64,000 nucleotides of DNA. Origin: CBDCUI01 sp965223115. GTDB lineage: Bacteria > Pseudomonadota > Gammaproteobacteria > UBA4575. This document shows, in pieces, positions 35,316 through 44,691 of this stretch; position 1 is the first letter of the stretch; every line of letters starts with the position of its first letter. The stretch is taken from assembly GCA_965223115.1 (NCBI GenBank), contig OZ244982.1, positions 434,001-498,000 on the forward strand, given 5' to 3'. The translations under genes were made by a program, and so were the position numbers. The notes below the pieces were generated by a model, which was not told where the DNA came from, made no database searches, and was given only the letters and a program-made list of their open reading frames with translations.

Positions 35316-36041
35316 ATGCGTAATCTATTAGTTGGTTTACTTTTGTTGTCTTGTATGAGTCTTTCGTGGGCTGGTGAGAAGGAAGATATTGCTAGTATAA
35401 AGTCACGTTTAGAAAAATTGGCACCCAAAGAACAAGCTAGCTCAATTAAAGCAACAGCATTACCAGGTATTTATGAGGTAATGTATGGTTCAGAGGTATT
35501 TTATTTTTCAGCAGATGGCCGCTATGTATTACAAGGTGCTTTAGTTGATTTAGAGACTAATGAAAACTTGACTGAGACAGCGCGTTCGACAATCCGAATT
35601 GATTTATTTAAAGACCTCGATGAATCAGAGATGATAGTGTTTTCACCTAAAAAACCACGACATACATTAACTGTGTTTACAGATATAGATTGCGGTTACT
35701 GTCGTAAATTGCATTCAGAAATGGATGAGCTAAATAGCTACGGGATTAAAGTGCGTTATATGATGTTTCCACGTAGTGGTGTAAACACACCTTCTTATTA
35801 TAAAGCTGTGAACGTTTGGTGTTCTAAGGATCAGCAAGATTCTATGACAAAAGCTAAAGCGGGTGAAAGTATACCGTCAGCAAGTTGCAATAACCCTGTT
35901 GAGTCACAAATGTTGATTGGGCAAAAAATGGGAGTAACAGGAACTCCAGCACTTTTATTAGAAAATGGAACCCTAATACCAGGTTACAGGCCCGCTAAAG
36001 AATTAGCAGATTTATTGGATTCGGTCAGTAAAGTAAACTAA
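35316..36041 (+). CDS. dsbC: Thiol:disulfide isomerase DsbC
   Basis: DsbC is the periplasmic disulfide isomerase, a V-shaped dimer kept reduced by DsbD. The 241-residue product has a signal peptide (LLVGLLLLSCMSLSWA), an N-terminal dimerisation domain (PGIYEVMYGSEVFYFSADGR and VLQGALVDL) and a thioredoxin domain with the active site C126-G-Y-C129 in FTDIDCGYCRKLH. A cis-proline segment GVTGTPALLLENG follows. It comes after xerD by 96 bases. It may help mature BamA partners and LptD, which need correct disulfides. Confidence 0.95.
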   Translation: MRNLLVGLLLLSCMSLSWAGEKEDIASIKSRLEKLAPKEQASSIKATALPGIYEVMYGSEVFYFSADGRYVLQGALVDLETNENLTETARSTIRIDLFKDLDESEMIVFSPKKPRHTLTVFTDIDCGYCRKLHSEMDELNSYGIKVRYMMFPRSGVNTPSYYKAVNVWCSKDQQDSMTKAKAGESIPSASCNNPVESQMLIGQKMGVTGTPALLLENGTLIPGYRPAKELADLLDSVSKVN

Positions 36042-36057
36042 GGATTACAGCATATAA

Positions 36058-39000
36058 TTAACTTGATAGCTCGTTTGCTGTAAATGTATACAGATAGGCT
36101 ATTGCAGTGAAAAGTATTGAGGCTCGTACTTCTTTATCTGGGTACATTTTTTTCACTGCTGAGTAGTAAGCTGATATTTGCTTTTGATAATGTAATGCGT
36201 GCTGTTGTGCCGTGTTATTATTTACTTCCGTAGTGGTTTTAAAATCTATTATCCATGCAAGTTGATCCGAGATGATTAGCCTATCAATAATTCGGTATTG
36301 AATGGTTTTGTTCTCGTATTGGCCAATTGGAACCTCGTTCAAAATTTCACTATCTTTTGCATTAAATATTTCTTTGAGTCTTGGCGAGTTTATACATTGT
36401 TTCACCTCCTCTAATGCAATATCAAATTTTTTGAAGTTTATTTCTTTGTTAAGTGCTGATTCAGTCTTGGTGTGAAGTGGTATTGTTTCTTCAAGGTCAG
36501 TATGGGCTAGTAGCTCTAACAATTTATGAACCAATATTCCATGTTGAATCTGTTCTGATTCATATTCAGCATCTATAAGCGTGTTTTGTTTCTGTAATTC
36601 AAGATTTGTGAATGGTTTGTTCAGGTCGATGCTTGAAATACCCTTGCTTGATTTTTTGTTTGATTTTTTTTCTTCAACTTTTGGGATCTTTCCATGTTCG
36701 AATTTCCATACTCCATTAATTTGATCATGTGAGCTATTAGTCAATGCTTGATCAATAACTGAATGCCAACATTTTTGTTTGTCTTTTTTTGATTGTACGC
36801 CACTTATAAATAAGAATTGCTTGGCACGAGTTAAAGCAACATATAACAAGTTCAACTCTTCTTTCCAATCTGCATCAAGTTGTTGGCTAAGTTTCGATTG
36901 TGTTTTTTTGTCAATAGTTTGTTTTTTGCCGATAATTAAAAATTGTTCAGGTCGTTTTGCGTGGTGAGGCCAGTTAACGATACTTTGGTATGCACGTTGT
37001 TTAGATGGGATTGATCCAGTATCTACGAGAAAGACAACAGGAGCTTCTAAGCCTTTGGCGGCATGAATTGTCATAATATGCACAGCATCAGTGTTATCTG
37101 AATACAATACAGCTGTATTAGAAAAGTTATTAATAGCTCCAGGTTTGTATATAGAGTCTAGGAAAGATTGAACACTGGAATATCTACCTGCATCTATATC
37201 GAGCGCTAGCTGCAGTAAGTATTTCAAGTTGGCGACTACATGCACTTTTTTTGTTGAAGGGCAGCTGTTTATGTAACGCTCAAAGATGTTAATTTCAAAA
37301 TAAATTTTATCTAATAAATCATGAACAGGAACTCGATTCACCATTTCGCGCCATTGATTAAGCTTTGTGAGTGCCTCCGAGAGTAAAGAATTGGGGAAAG
37401 ATTTAACGTAATTTATTATTTTTTCATTCCAATTTTCTGCATTGAAGTTTGCAATTTCCATAAGATCTTCATCGCTAATTCCAAAACATGGTGAACGTAG
37501 TATGTGAGCCAGTGCCAGATCGTTATGTGGCTGAATTAAATATGTTAGTAGTGCAAGAATATCTTGAACTTCTAGTTGGTCTAGAAAATTGCTGTCACTA
37601 ACACTATTGTATGGTATTTGTTGTTCTCGCAAAGCTAGCTCTAATTGTGGTGTATGTGTGCGGCTGCGTGTGAGAATGATAATATCTTTATAACGTAAAG
37701 ACCGTTGCTGCCCATTTTCAAATATAGCTGTTTTATCAGCAAGCAATTTTTTAATTTGATCTGCAACTATTTGTCCTTCCTTAAAATGGCAGTTTATTTC
37801 CACATTATTTTTTGTTTGGGAGAATGGGTTTCTGAATTTGAGGATGGGGCTATCATTTATTTCAGGCTTGATGAGTTGATTTACTTGTACGTAACCCCAT
37901 AATAATTCTTGTGCAGTAGTGTGGTTTCTAAAATTATTTATAAGAGATTCTTTTTTATTTCCAAATACGCAATTTATAAAATCAATTATTGCAGGAGATG
38001 ATCGATACGATTGATTTGTTTCTAATAGCTCTGCTGCAAGATTTTGCTTTGCCCACTCAGAAGCCATGTATTGCAAATGTGGATTTGCTCGACGGAATCC
38101 ATAAATAGATTGTTTGGTATCACCAACAAAAAATAAACTCTTATTACTTTGCTGTAAATTAGCAGCCAGCTCTTCTAGTAAAGGGAAAAGTAGGTTCCAT
38201 TGAGTGGGATTGGTATCTTGAAATTCATCGATTAATATGTGTTCTATACGTTGATCTAATTTAAACTGAATCCAATCTGCGTTATTTTGTTTGTTAAGTA
38301 ATAGATAGGTATGCCATTCTAAGTCGTCAAAATCTAAGATATTACGACTGAGCTTTAATTGCTGATATTCGTTTAATAGATGGTGGCCAGCCTGAAACCA
38401 GGCGCGATTAAATTCTAAAAGCTCTTTTCTTCTGGCTATATCTATATTTTCTGCAAGTATAGTGGTAAGTTCGTCATGCAATTGTAGGAAGTGGTCTAAT
38501 TTTTCTATACCAAGCTTGTGTTCCAATATTTTGCTGTGACTTATTTTTCTGGGTTCTGAGTCAGCTTTAAAAAAAATAGGATAAAGAGTTTCTAGTGGTT
38601 TATTATTACTGTCATTGTTTATAAATGCGGAAATTAAATTACTGTAATTTTGAAATGTCTTTGTGTTATGTATCAGTAAAAATGACTGATACTGATGTAA
38701 TTTAGAAATAAATTGTGTATCCGTTCTGAATGGTTTTTGTTTTTTATCTTCAATGCATAGAAATTTTTCAAGGCATTTGATTGCATGATTTACAGGGTTA
38801 TCTTGGTGTTCAGTAAAACTCCACCAATCACTGCGAGAGTCTATAAACGTTTCTAAGACCGCATTTACGTTGTTTACAGTAGAAACATGTTTCAAAAGTG
38901 TATATAGAGCATTTTTTAAGTTTGGTTCATTATCTTGCAGAGCGGTTTTGTGCAATCGTTCACATGCTTCTTGCATTAATTCTTGTGTGGATTCGATCAA

Positions 39001-39426
39001 ATGAAAACCAACTGGTACATCAGCGTGTAATGCAAAGCGTTTTAAAATATCTTGGCAAAATGCATGAAATGTTGTTATTTGAATTTCATGATCAGAAAAT
39101 AATAATTGCTCATATAATTTTTTAGCTTTTGTTATGCTATTAGGGTCATGAATGTGTAGTAGCTCTTGTAGGTTAAGTTTTAATCTTTGGTCATCTAGGC
39201 TTGCCCAATCTGCTAAGATTTTCATCAAACGCTCACGCATTTCTGCTGCAGCTTTGCGAGTGAAAGTGATAGCTAATATATTAGATGGATCTACATTGTT
39301 TAAAAGTAGCTTTAAGATACGGTGAACTAATAAATGTGTCTTGCCAGTACCTGCAGAGGCAAATACCGCAATATTTTTATTTGGGTCTATTGCCAGCTGA
39401 GTTCGGGTGGATTGTGAAGTGGTCAT
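36058..39426 (-). CDS. UvrD-like helicase with RecB-type nuclease domain (AddA-like)
   Basis: A 1122-residue superfamily 1A helicase joined to a nuclease. Walker A is ASAGTGKT (23-30); TFTRKAAAEMRERL, the Walker B region LIDEFQDTNPTQWNLL (about 395), GDTKQSIYGFRRANP and LLYVALTRAKQFLFISG are UvrD-family motifs. The C-terminal PD-(D/E)XK nuclease is seen at about 1042-1062 with an IDR motif, then WIIDFKTT, then QKQISAYYSAV. This domain order fits AddA or RecB, which process double-strand breaks for RecA. An AddB partner would normally lie directly upstream, but parE is there instead on the other strand. The gene starts with ATG 39426 and runs opposite to both neighbours. Confidence 0.88.
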   Translation of the reverse strand: MTTSQSTRTQLAIDPNKNIAVFASAGTGKTHLLVHRILKLLLNNVDPSNILAITFTRKAAAEMRERLMKILADWASLDDQRLKLNLQELLHIHDPNSITKAKKLYEQLLFSDHEIQITTFHAFCQDILKRFALHADVPVGFHLIESTQELMQEACERLHKTALQDNEPNLKNALYTLLKHVSTVNNVNAVLETFIDSRSDWWSFTEHQDNPVNHAIKCLEKFLCIEDKKQKPFRTDTQFISKLHQYQSFLLIHNTKTFQNYSNLISAFINNDSNNKPLETLYPIFFKADSEPRKISHSKILEHKLGIEKLDHFLQLHDELTTILAENIDIARRKELLEFNRAWFQAGHHLLNEYQQLKLSRNILDFDDLEWHTYLLLNKQNNADWIQFKLDQRIEHILIDEFQDTNPTQWNLLFPLLEELAANLQQSNKSLFFVGDTKQSIYGFRRANPHLQYMASEWAKQNLAAELLETNQSYRSSPAIIDFINCVFGNKKESLINNFRNHTTAQELLWGYVQVNQLIKPEINDSPILKFRNPFSQTKNNVEINCHFKEGQIVADQIKKLLADKTAIFENGQQRSLRYKDIIILTRSRTHTPQLELALREQQIPYNSVSDSNFLDQLEVQDILALLTYLIQPHNDLALAHILRSPCFGISDEDLMEIANFNAENWNEKIINYVKSFPNSLLSEALTKLNQWREMVNRVPVHDLLDKIYFEINIFERYINSCPSTKKVHVVANLKYLLQLALDIDAGRYSSVQSFLDSIYKPGAINNFSNTAVLYSDNTDAVHIMTIHAAKGLEAPVVFLVDTGSIPSKQRAYQSIVNWPHHAKRPEQFLIIGKKQTIDKKTQSKLSQQLDADWKEELNLLYVALTRAKQFLFISGVQSKKDKQKCWHSVIDQALTNSSHDQINGVWKFEHGKIPKVEEKKSNKKSSKGISSIDLNKPFTNLELQKQNTLIDAEYESEQIQHGILVHKLLELLAHTDLEETIPLHTKTESALNKEINFKKFDIALEEVKQCINSPRLKEIFNAKDSEILNEVPIGQYENKTIQYRIIDRLIISDQLAWIIDFKTTTEVNNNTAQQHALHYQKQISAYYSAVKKMYPDKEVRASILFTAIAYLYTFTANELSS

Positions 39427-39519
39427 AACATTAGGATACTGTTGTCGTTTTATTCCTACAATTAATAATTAGGTGGGTTGATTGAACATACAATTAAATA
39501 CAGTGAATCAGGTGTGCTA

Positions 39520-41406
39520 ATGGCAGGAAAATATGATGCGTCCGATATCGAGGTGCTAAGCGGATTAGAGCCAGTTCGTAAGCGACCTGGTATGTATACA
39601 GACATTTCACGTCCTAATCACCTTGCTCATGAAGTGATCGATAATAGTGTAGATGAAGCCATCTCCGGTTATGCCAAAACAATTCATATCAAATTATATA
39701 AAGATGGATCATTAGAGGTTGCCGATGATGGTCGAGGTATGCCTGTCGATAAACATCCTAAGCTTAAGCGTCCAGGTGTTGAAGTCGTATTGAGCACATT
39801 GCATGCAGGTGGCAAGTTTTCAAATAAAAGCTATGCATTTTCTGGAGGTCTGCATGGTGTTGGGGTATCCGTAGTGAATGCATTGTCAAAACACCTTGAA
39901 GTATGGGTGCGTAGACAAGGTAAGGAATACAATATGGCTTTTAAAAGCGGTAAGAAGGTTTCAGACCTTGAGGTGATTGGGACTGTCGGTCAAAGGAATA
40001 CTGGAACAACGATTAGATTTTGGCCTGATTCCAAATATTTCGAAAGTAGTAAGTTTTCTGTTTCAAAATTACTGCATGTCATGCGAGCTAAAGCAATACT
40101 CTGTCCTGGTTTAACAATTTGTTTTGATGATCAAATCAATAAGAAAGAATTTGAATGGTGTTATGAAGATGGGATTAAGGATTACTTGCTAGAGTCCATC
40201 GAAGGCTATGAATATATTCCTCAAGACGCATTTTGTGAGCATTTTGAAGGCAATCAAGAAACTGCTGATTGGGCATTAACTTGGTTATTAGGTGAGGGTG
40301 AAGGTATAAAAGAAAGTTATGTGAATTTGGTACCGACTTTACAAGGTGGTACGCATGTTTCAGGTCTGCGTACAGGATTAACGGAGGCATTGCGCGAGTT
40401 TTGTGAATTTAGAAAACTATTACCAAGGGGAGTTAAATTAACGCCAGATGATGTGTGGGAAAAGTTGAGTTATATCATCTCAGTTAAAGTTAAAGAACCC
40501 CAATTTGCTGGGCAAACAAAAGAACGTTTAAGTTCACGTGAAACGGCTATCTTTGTTGCAGGTGTCGTAAAAGATTCATTTGGGCATTGGTTAAATCAAA
40601 ATTCTGAAGCAGGAGAACAAATTGCGCAGATTGCAATTAGTAATGCAGAATCGCGTTTGAAGCGAAATAAGAAAGTAGTTCGTAAAAAAATTGCGTCTGG
40701 CCCAGCTTTACCTGGGAAACTGGCTGATTGCACATCAGAAGATCTCACACGCACTGAGTTGTTTTTGGTTGAGGGAGATTCAGCTGGAGGTTCTGCAAAA
40801 CAGGCTAGAGATCGAGTCTTTCAAGCAGTGATGCCTTTGCGAGGTAAGATCTTAAATACCTGGGAAGTCAAATCTGACCAAGTGTTAGCATCGCAAGAAG
40901 TACATGACATATCTGTGGCTATTGGAGTTGAGCCTGGCAGTACAGACTTATCCAGTCTACGTTATGGCAAGATTTGTGTGCTAGCGGATGCTGATTCTGA
41001 TGGCTTACATATAGCAACCTTATTATGTGCTTTATTCTTACAGCATTTTCGTGCTTTGGTGGAGGGTGGGCATGTATATATGGCTATGCCACCTCTATTC
41101 AGGATTGACGTTGGTAAAGAAGTATTTTATGTGCTTGATGATGAAGAACGTCAAGGTGTGTTAGACCGAATTAAAGCAGAAAATAAAACTGGTAAAATTT
41201 CAATTACGCGCTTTAAGGGCCTTGGAGAAATGAATCCTATGCAATTACGTGAATCTACAATGGCTATAGATACACGTCGTCTCGTTCAACTTGCCTTAAC
41301 CGATAATAATAAAACTTTTCAATTAATTGATATGTTGCTAGCTAAAAAACGTTCTGCAGATCGACGTACTTGGTTAGAGGAAAAGGGAAACCTTGTACAA
41401 ATATAA
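39520..41406 (+). CDS. parE: DNA topoisomerase IV subunit B
   Basis: ParE is the ATPase subunit of topoisomerase IV, which unlinks daughter chromosomes. I start it at ATG 39520 (628 residues; E. coli 630) because the family sequence begins there (DIEVLSGLEPVRKRPGMYTD) and AGGTG precedes it; the upstream TTG at 39478 is less likely. GHKL motifs are HEVIDNSVDEAISG, VADDGRGMPVD and GGLHGVGVSVVNALS. The Toprim domain has LVEGDSAGGSAKQARDR and LADADSDGLHIATLL. ParE rather than GyrB is indicated by the short length and by parC next to it. Confidence 0.96.
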   Translation: MAGKYDASDIEVLSGLEPVRKRPGMYTDISRPNHLAHEVIDNSVDEAISGYAKTIHIKLYKDGSLEVADDGRGMPVDKHPKLKRPGVEVVLSTLHAGGKFSNKSYAFSGGLHGVGVSVVNALSKHLEVWVRRQGKEYNMAFKSGKKVSDLEVIGTVGQRNTGTTIRFWPDSKYFESSKFSVSKLLHVMRAKAILCPGLTICFDDQINKKEFEWCYEDGIKDYLLESIEGYEYIPQDAFCEHFEGNQETADWALTWLLGEGEGIKESYVNLVPTLQGGTHVSGLRTGLTEALREFCEFRKLLPRGVKLTPDDVWEKLSYIISVKVKEPQFAGQTKERLSSRETAIFVAGVVKDSFGHWLNQNSEAGEQIAQIAISNAESRLKRNKKVVRKKIASGPALPGKLADCTSEDLTRTELFLVEGDSAGGSAKQARDRVFQAVMPLRGKILNTWEVKSDQVLASQEVHDISVAIGVEPGSTDLSSLRYGKICVLADADSDGLHIATLLCALFLQHFRALVEGGHVYMAMPPLFRIDVGKEVFYVLDDEERQGVLDRIKAENKTGKISITRFKGLGEMNPMQLRESTMAIDTRRLVQLALTDNNKTFQLIDMLLAKKRSADRRTWLEEKGNLVQI

Positions 41407-41436
41407 TTTAAAGTCATGTAGCGAGTATCAAAAGAT

Positions 41437-43704
41437 ATGAGTGAAAATTTAGAAATGGATTTTGAGCAGTCAGAAAAACTGCCTATTCAAGAATTTGCTG
41501 AAAAAGCGTATTTGGAATATTCCATGTACGTCATTTTAGACCGTGCACTACCAAATATAGGTGATGGTCTTAAACCTGTGCAGCGTAGGATCGTCTATGC
41601 AATGTCAGAACTCGGCTTGTCAGCTATGTCTAAGCCGAAAAAATCAGCACGCACAGTGGGTGATGTAATCGGTAAATATCACCCACATGGTGATAGCGCT
41701 TGTTACGAGGCTATGGTGCTGATGGCTCAAGGGTTTTCCTATCGTTACCCACTTGTTGATGGGCAAGGTAATTGGGGTTCAACTGATGACCCTAAGTCTT
41801 TTGCTGCCATGCGCTATACCGAATCGCGTTTGACCAAATATGCAAAAGCGCTTTTGCAAGAGCTTGATCAGGGTACTACGGAATGGGTGCCAAATTTTGA
41901 TGGCACCTTATCTGAACCAACGGTATTACCAGCACGACTACCTAATGTGCTGTTAAACGGCGGGATGGGAATTGCTGTAGGCATGTCTACAGATATTCCT
42001 CCACATAACATCAAAGAAGTGATAAATGCATGTGTACATTTGTTGGACCACCCTAAAGCAACGGTTACAGAGCTTTGTAAATATATTAAAGGGCCTGATT
42101 ACCCGACCGGGGCTGAAATTATTTCTGCGACTAAAGAAATTAGAGATGCCTATAGAACTGGAACAGGCACAATTCGAATGCGTGCTGAGTGTAGCCATGA
42201 AGACGGCGATTTGATCATTACCGCATTGCCTTATCAAGTTTCTGGCGCAAAAATTTTAGAACAGATCGCGCAACAAATGCATGCAAAAAAACTACCTATG
42301 GTGCAAGATTTGCGAGATGAGTCAGATCATGAAAACCCAATTAGAATTGTAATATCTCCACGCAATAACCGCGTTGATATGAATGCCTTAATGTCACATT
42401 TATTTGCCACAACAGATCTAGAGCGAAATTATCGAATTAATTTAAACGTTATCGGTATAGATGGTCGTCCACAAGTTAAAAACTTACGTGATTTATTAAA
42501 AGAGTGGTTAGTTTTCAGAACTGAAACTGTTAAGCGTAGGTTGCAGTGGCGTTTAGATAAAGTTCAAACACGTTTGCATGTGTTAGATGGCTTGTTGATT
42601 GCTTATTTGAATATAGATGAAGTCATAAAAATTATTCGTCATGAAGATGACCCTAAATCTAAATTGATGAAAAAATTCAAATTAAGCGATGAACAAGCAG
42701 AAGCAATTTTAAATTTACGCCTACGTAATTTGGCAAAGTTAGAAGAAGTAAAAATTAAATCTGAGCAAAAAGAATTAGGTGAAGAGCGCAAAAGCCTTCA
42801 ACAAACACTTAAATCTAGTCAACGTCTAAAAACCTTAATAAAAAAAGAATTAAAACAAGATGCGGAAGAGTTTGGTGATGCGCGTCGTAGCAAGCTAGTT
42901 CAACGGGAAGCTGCAAGTGCTATTGATGAATCTGAACTTATACCTTCTGAGCCTGTCACAGTAGTGCTTTCTCAAAAAGGTTGGGTGCGAGCAGCGAAAG
43001 GTACAGAAGTGGAAGTGCGTGCGTTAAATTATAAATCAGGTGATGCATATCAAGCACACGCTTCAGGTAAATCCAACCAATTGGCTTTGTTTTTGGATAC
43101 GCGTGGTAGGTGCTATGCCTTACCAGCACATTCTTTGCCTTCTGCACGTGGGCAAGGTGAGCCTTTAAGTGGGCGTCTTAAACCTGCAGATGGTGCACAG
43201 TTTGTTGGTGTCATGATGGGAGAGCAGGATGATTACTTTTTAGTAGCCAGTAGCGCGGGTTACGGCTTCGTTTGTAAATTGGAGGAGATGGTTACGCGTA
43301 ATAGAGCAGGTAAGGCATTACTATCTGTTCCTAAAGGTGCGCAAACATTGGCACCTGTTAAGGTTCGTGATCTTGAAGAAGATTGGATTGTAGCAATTGG
43401 CTCAGAAGGTCATATGTTGGTTATTCCACTAAAAGATTTGCCCATTCTTCCAAAGGGTAAAGGTAATAAGATCATAAATATCCCAAGCAAAAAGGTTGCC
43501 AGTGGAGAAGAGTCGATGCGGGCTATAACATTAGTCCAAGATGGTGAGTCGTTAACACTATTTTCAGGCAAGCGAACCAAAAAGATGAGTGCCGATGAGG
43601 TAGACACCTATGTTGGAGAGCGTGGTAACCGTGGCTTGAAGCTATCACGGGGATACCGCAGTATTGATGCGGTTGAAGTCCATTATTTGGACCAAGAAGA
43701 GTAG
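41437..43704 (+). CDS. parC: DNA topoisomerase IV subunit A
   Basis: ParC is the DNA-cutting subunit of topoisomerase IV. The 755-residue product (E. coli 752) has the catalytic tyrosine Y127 in FAAMRYTESRLTKYA and the quinolone region GKYHPHGDSACYEAMV, with Ser87 and Glu91 at the positions equal to E. coli S80 and E84, so no classical resistance change is present. The C-terminal beta-pinwheel (about 500-755) is shorter than in GyrA and lacks a clear GyrA box, fitting ParC. It follows parE by 30 bases. Confidence 0.96.
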   Translation: MSENLEMDFEQSEKLPIQEFAEKAYLEYSMYVILDRALPNIGDGLKPVQRRIVYAMSELGLSAMSKPKKSARTVGDVIGKYHPHGDSACYEAMVLMAQGFSYRYPLVDGQGNWGSTDDPKSFAAMRYTESRLTKYAKALLQELDQGTTEWVPNFDGTLSEPTVLPARLPNVLLNGGMGIAVGMSTDIPPHNIKEVINACVHLLDHPKATVTELCKYIKGPDYPTGAEIISATKEIRDAYRTGTGTIRMRAECSHEDGDLIITALPYQVSGAKILEQIAQQMHAKKLPMVQDLRDESDHENPIRIVISPRNNRVDMNALMSHLFATTDLERNYRINLNVIGIDGRPQVKNLRDLLKEWLVFRTETVKRRLQWRLDKVQTRLHVLDGLLIAYLNIDEVIKIIRHEDDPKSKLMKKFKLSDEQAEAILNLRLRNLAKLEEVKIKSEQKELGEERKSLQQTLKSSQRLKTLIKKELKQDAEEFGDARRSKLVQREAASAIDESELIPSEPVTVVLSQKGWVRAAKGTEVEVRALNYKSGDAYQAHASGKSNQLALFLDTRGRCYALPAHSLPSARGQGEPLSGRLKPADGAQFVGVMMGEQDDYFLVASSAGYGFVCKLEEMVTRNRAGKALLSVPKGAQTLAPVKVRDLEEDWIVAIGSEGHMLVIPLKDLPILPKGKGNKIINIPSKKVASGEESMRAITLVQDGESLTLFSGKRTKKMSADEVDTYVGERGNRGLKLSRGYRSIDAVEVHYLDQEE

Positions 43705-43802
43705 GTGTTATGGCTTTAAAAAATTACAGTTAAAGAATATTTTTAAGGTTGCTAAGATTTTAAATATCATTTAAATAAAAACTAGGTTTATTAGGGAATC
43801 AT

Positions 43803-44687
43803 ATGGCTTTACGAATTGTATTACTTATCGCAACTAATTTTTCCGTCATCCTTGTTCTAGGAGTAGTTGCACAGATTATTGGTTTAGATGAACTGCTTGC
43901 GCAAAATGGAATGCCTGGGCAGTTGTCTGGACTGTTAATCATGTCGTTAGTACTTGGTTTTGGTGGATCATTTATTTCTCTTGCTATATCTAAATGGATG
44001 GCGAAAAGAAGTATGGGTGTGCAGATAATTGAGCAGCCTAGTAATGAAGCAGAAAATTGGTTGGTGGACACGGTTAAGCGCCAAGCAGATCAAGCCGGTA
44101 TACAAATGCCTGAGGTGGGTGTATTTAATTCTCCACAGCCTAATGCTTTTGCAACGGGGATGCGAAGGAATAATGCCTTAGTTGCAGTAAGCACAGGTCT
44201 ATTAAGCGCAATGAATCGCGATGAGGTTGAAGCCGTATTAGGCCATGAAGTTAGTCATGTCGCTAATGGTGATATGGTTACTATGGGCTTATTGCAAGGG
44301 GTGTTGAATACTTTTGTAATTTTCTTATCTCGAATTGTTGGCATGGTTGTAGATAAAGCAGTATTTAAAACGCGTGATGGCTTTGGTCCAGGTTATTATA
44401 TTGTTAGCATAATTGCCCAAGTGGTGTTAGCTATACTGGCATCTATTATTGCCAGTTGGTATTCACGACGCCGTGAATTTCGTGCCGACGCAGGTGGTGC
44501 TGAGCTCGCAGGGCGTGAAAAAATGATTGCGGCCTTGCAGCGCTTGCAGCAACAGCATGAACCTGAAGAACTCCCAGGGCAATTTGCAGCATTTGGAATT
44601 TCAGGTGGAGTAAAAGAGGGGATACAGAAATTATTAATGTCACATCCACCGCTTAGTGAACGAATTAACTCTTTGAGACAAATATAA
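43803..44687 (+). CDS. htpX: Inner-membrane zinc metalloprotease HtpX
   Basis: HtpX is an M48 membrane protease that degrades misfolded inner-membrane proteins alongside FtsH. The 294-residue product (E. coli 293) has two N-terminal membrane segments (IVLLIATNFSVILVLGVVA; GLLIMSLVLGFGGSFISLAI), the zinc site HEVSH (148-152; catalytic E149) and further helices (LLQGVLNTFVIFLS; VVLAILASIIASW). The third zinc ligand is the Glu in SRRREFRADAGGAELAG. It ends five bases before the convergent FimX-like gene. Confidence 0.96.
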   Translation: MALRIVLLIATNFSVILVLGVVAQIIGLDELLAQNGMPGQLSGLLIMSLVLGFGGSFISLAISKWMAKRSMGVQIIEQPSNEAENWLVDTVKRQADQAGIQMPEVGVFNSPQPNAFATGMRRNNALVAVSTGLLSAMNRDEVEAVLGHEVSHVANGDMVTMGLLQGVLNTFVIFLSRIVGMVVDKAVFKTRDGFGPGYYIVSIIAQVVLAILASIIASWYSRRREFRADAGGAELAGREKMIAALQRLQQQHEPEELPGQFAAFGISGGVKEGIQKLLMSHPPLSERINSLRQI

Positions 44688-44691
44688 AGTA

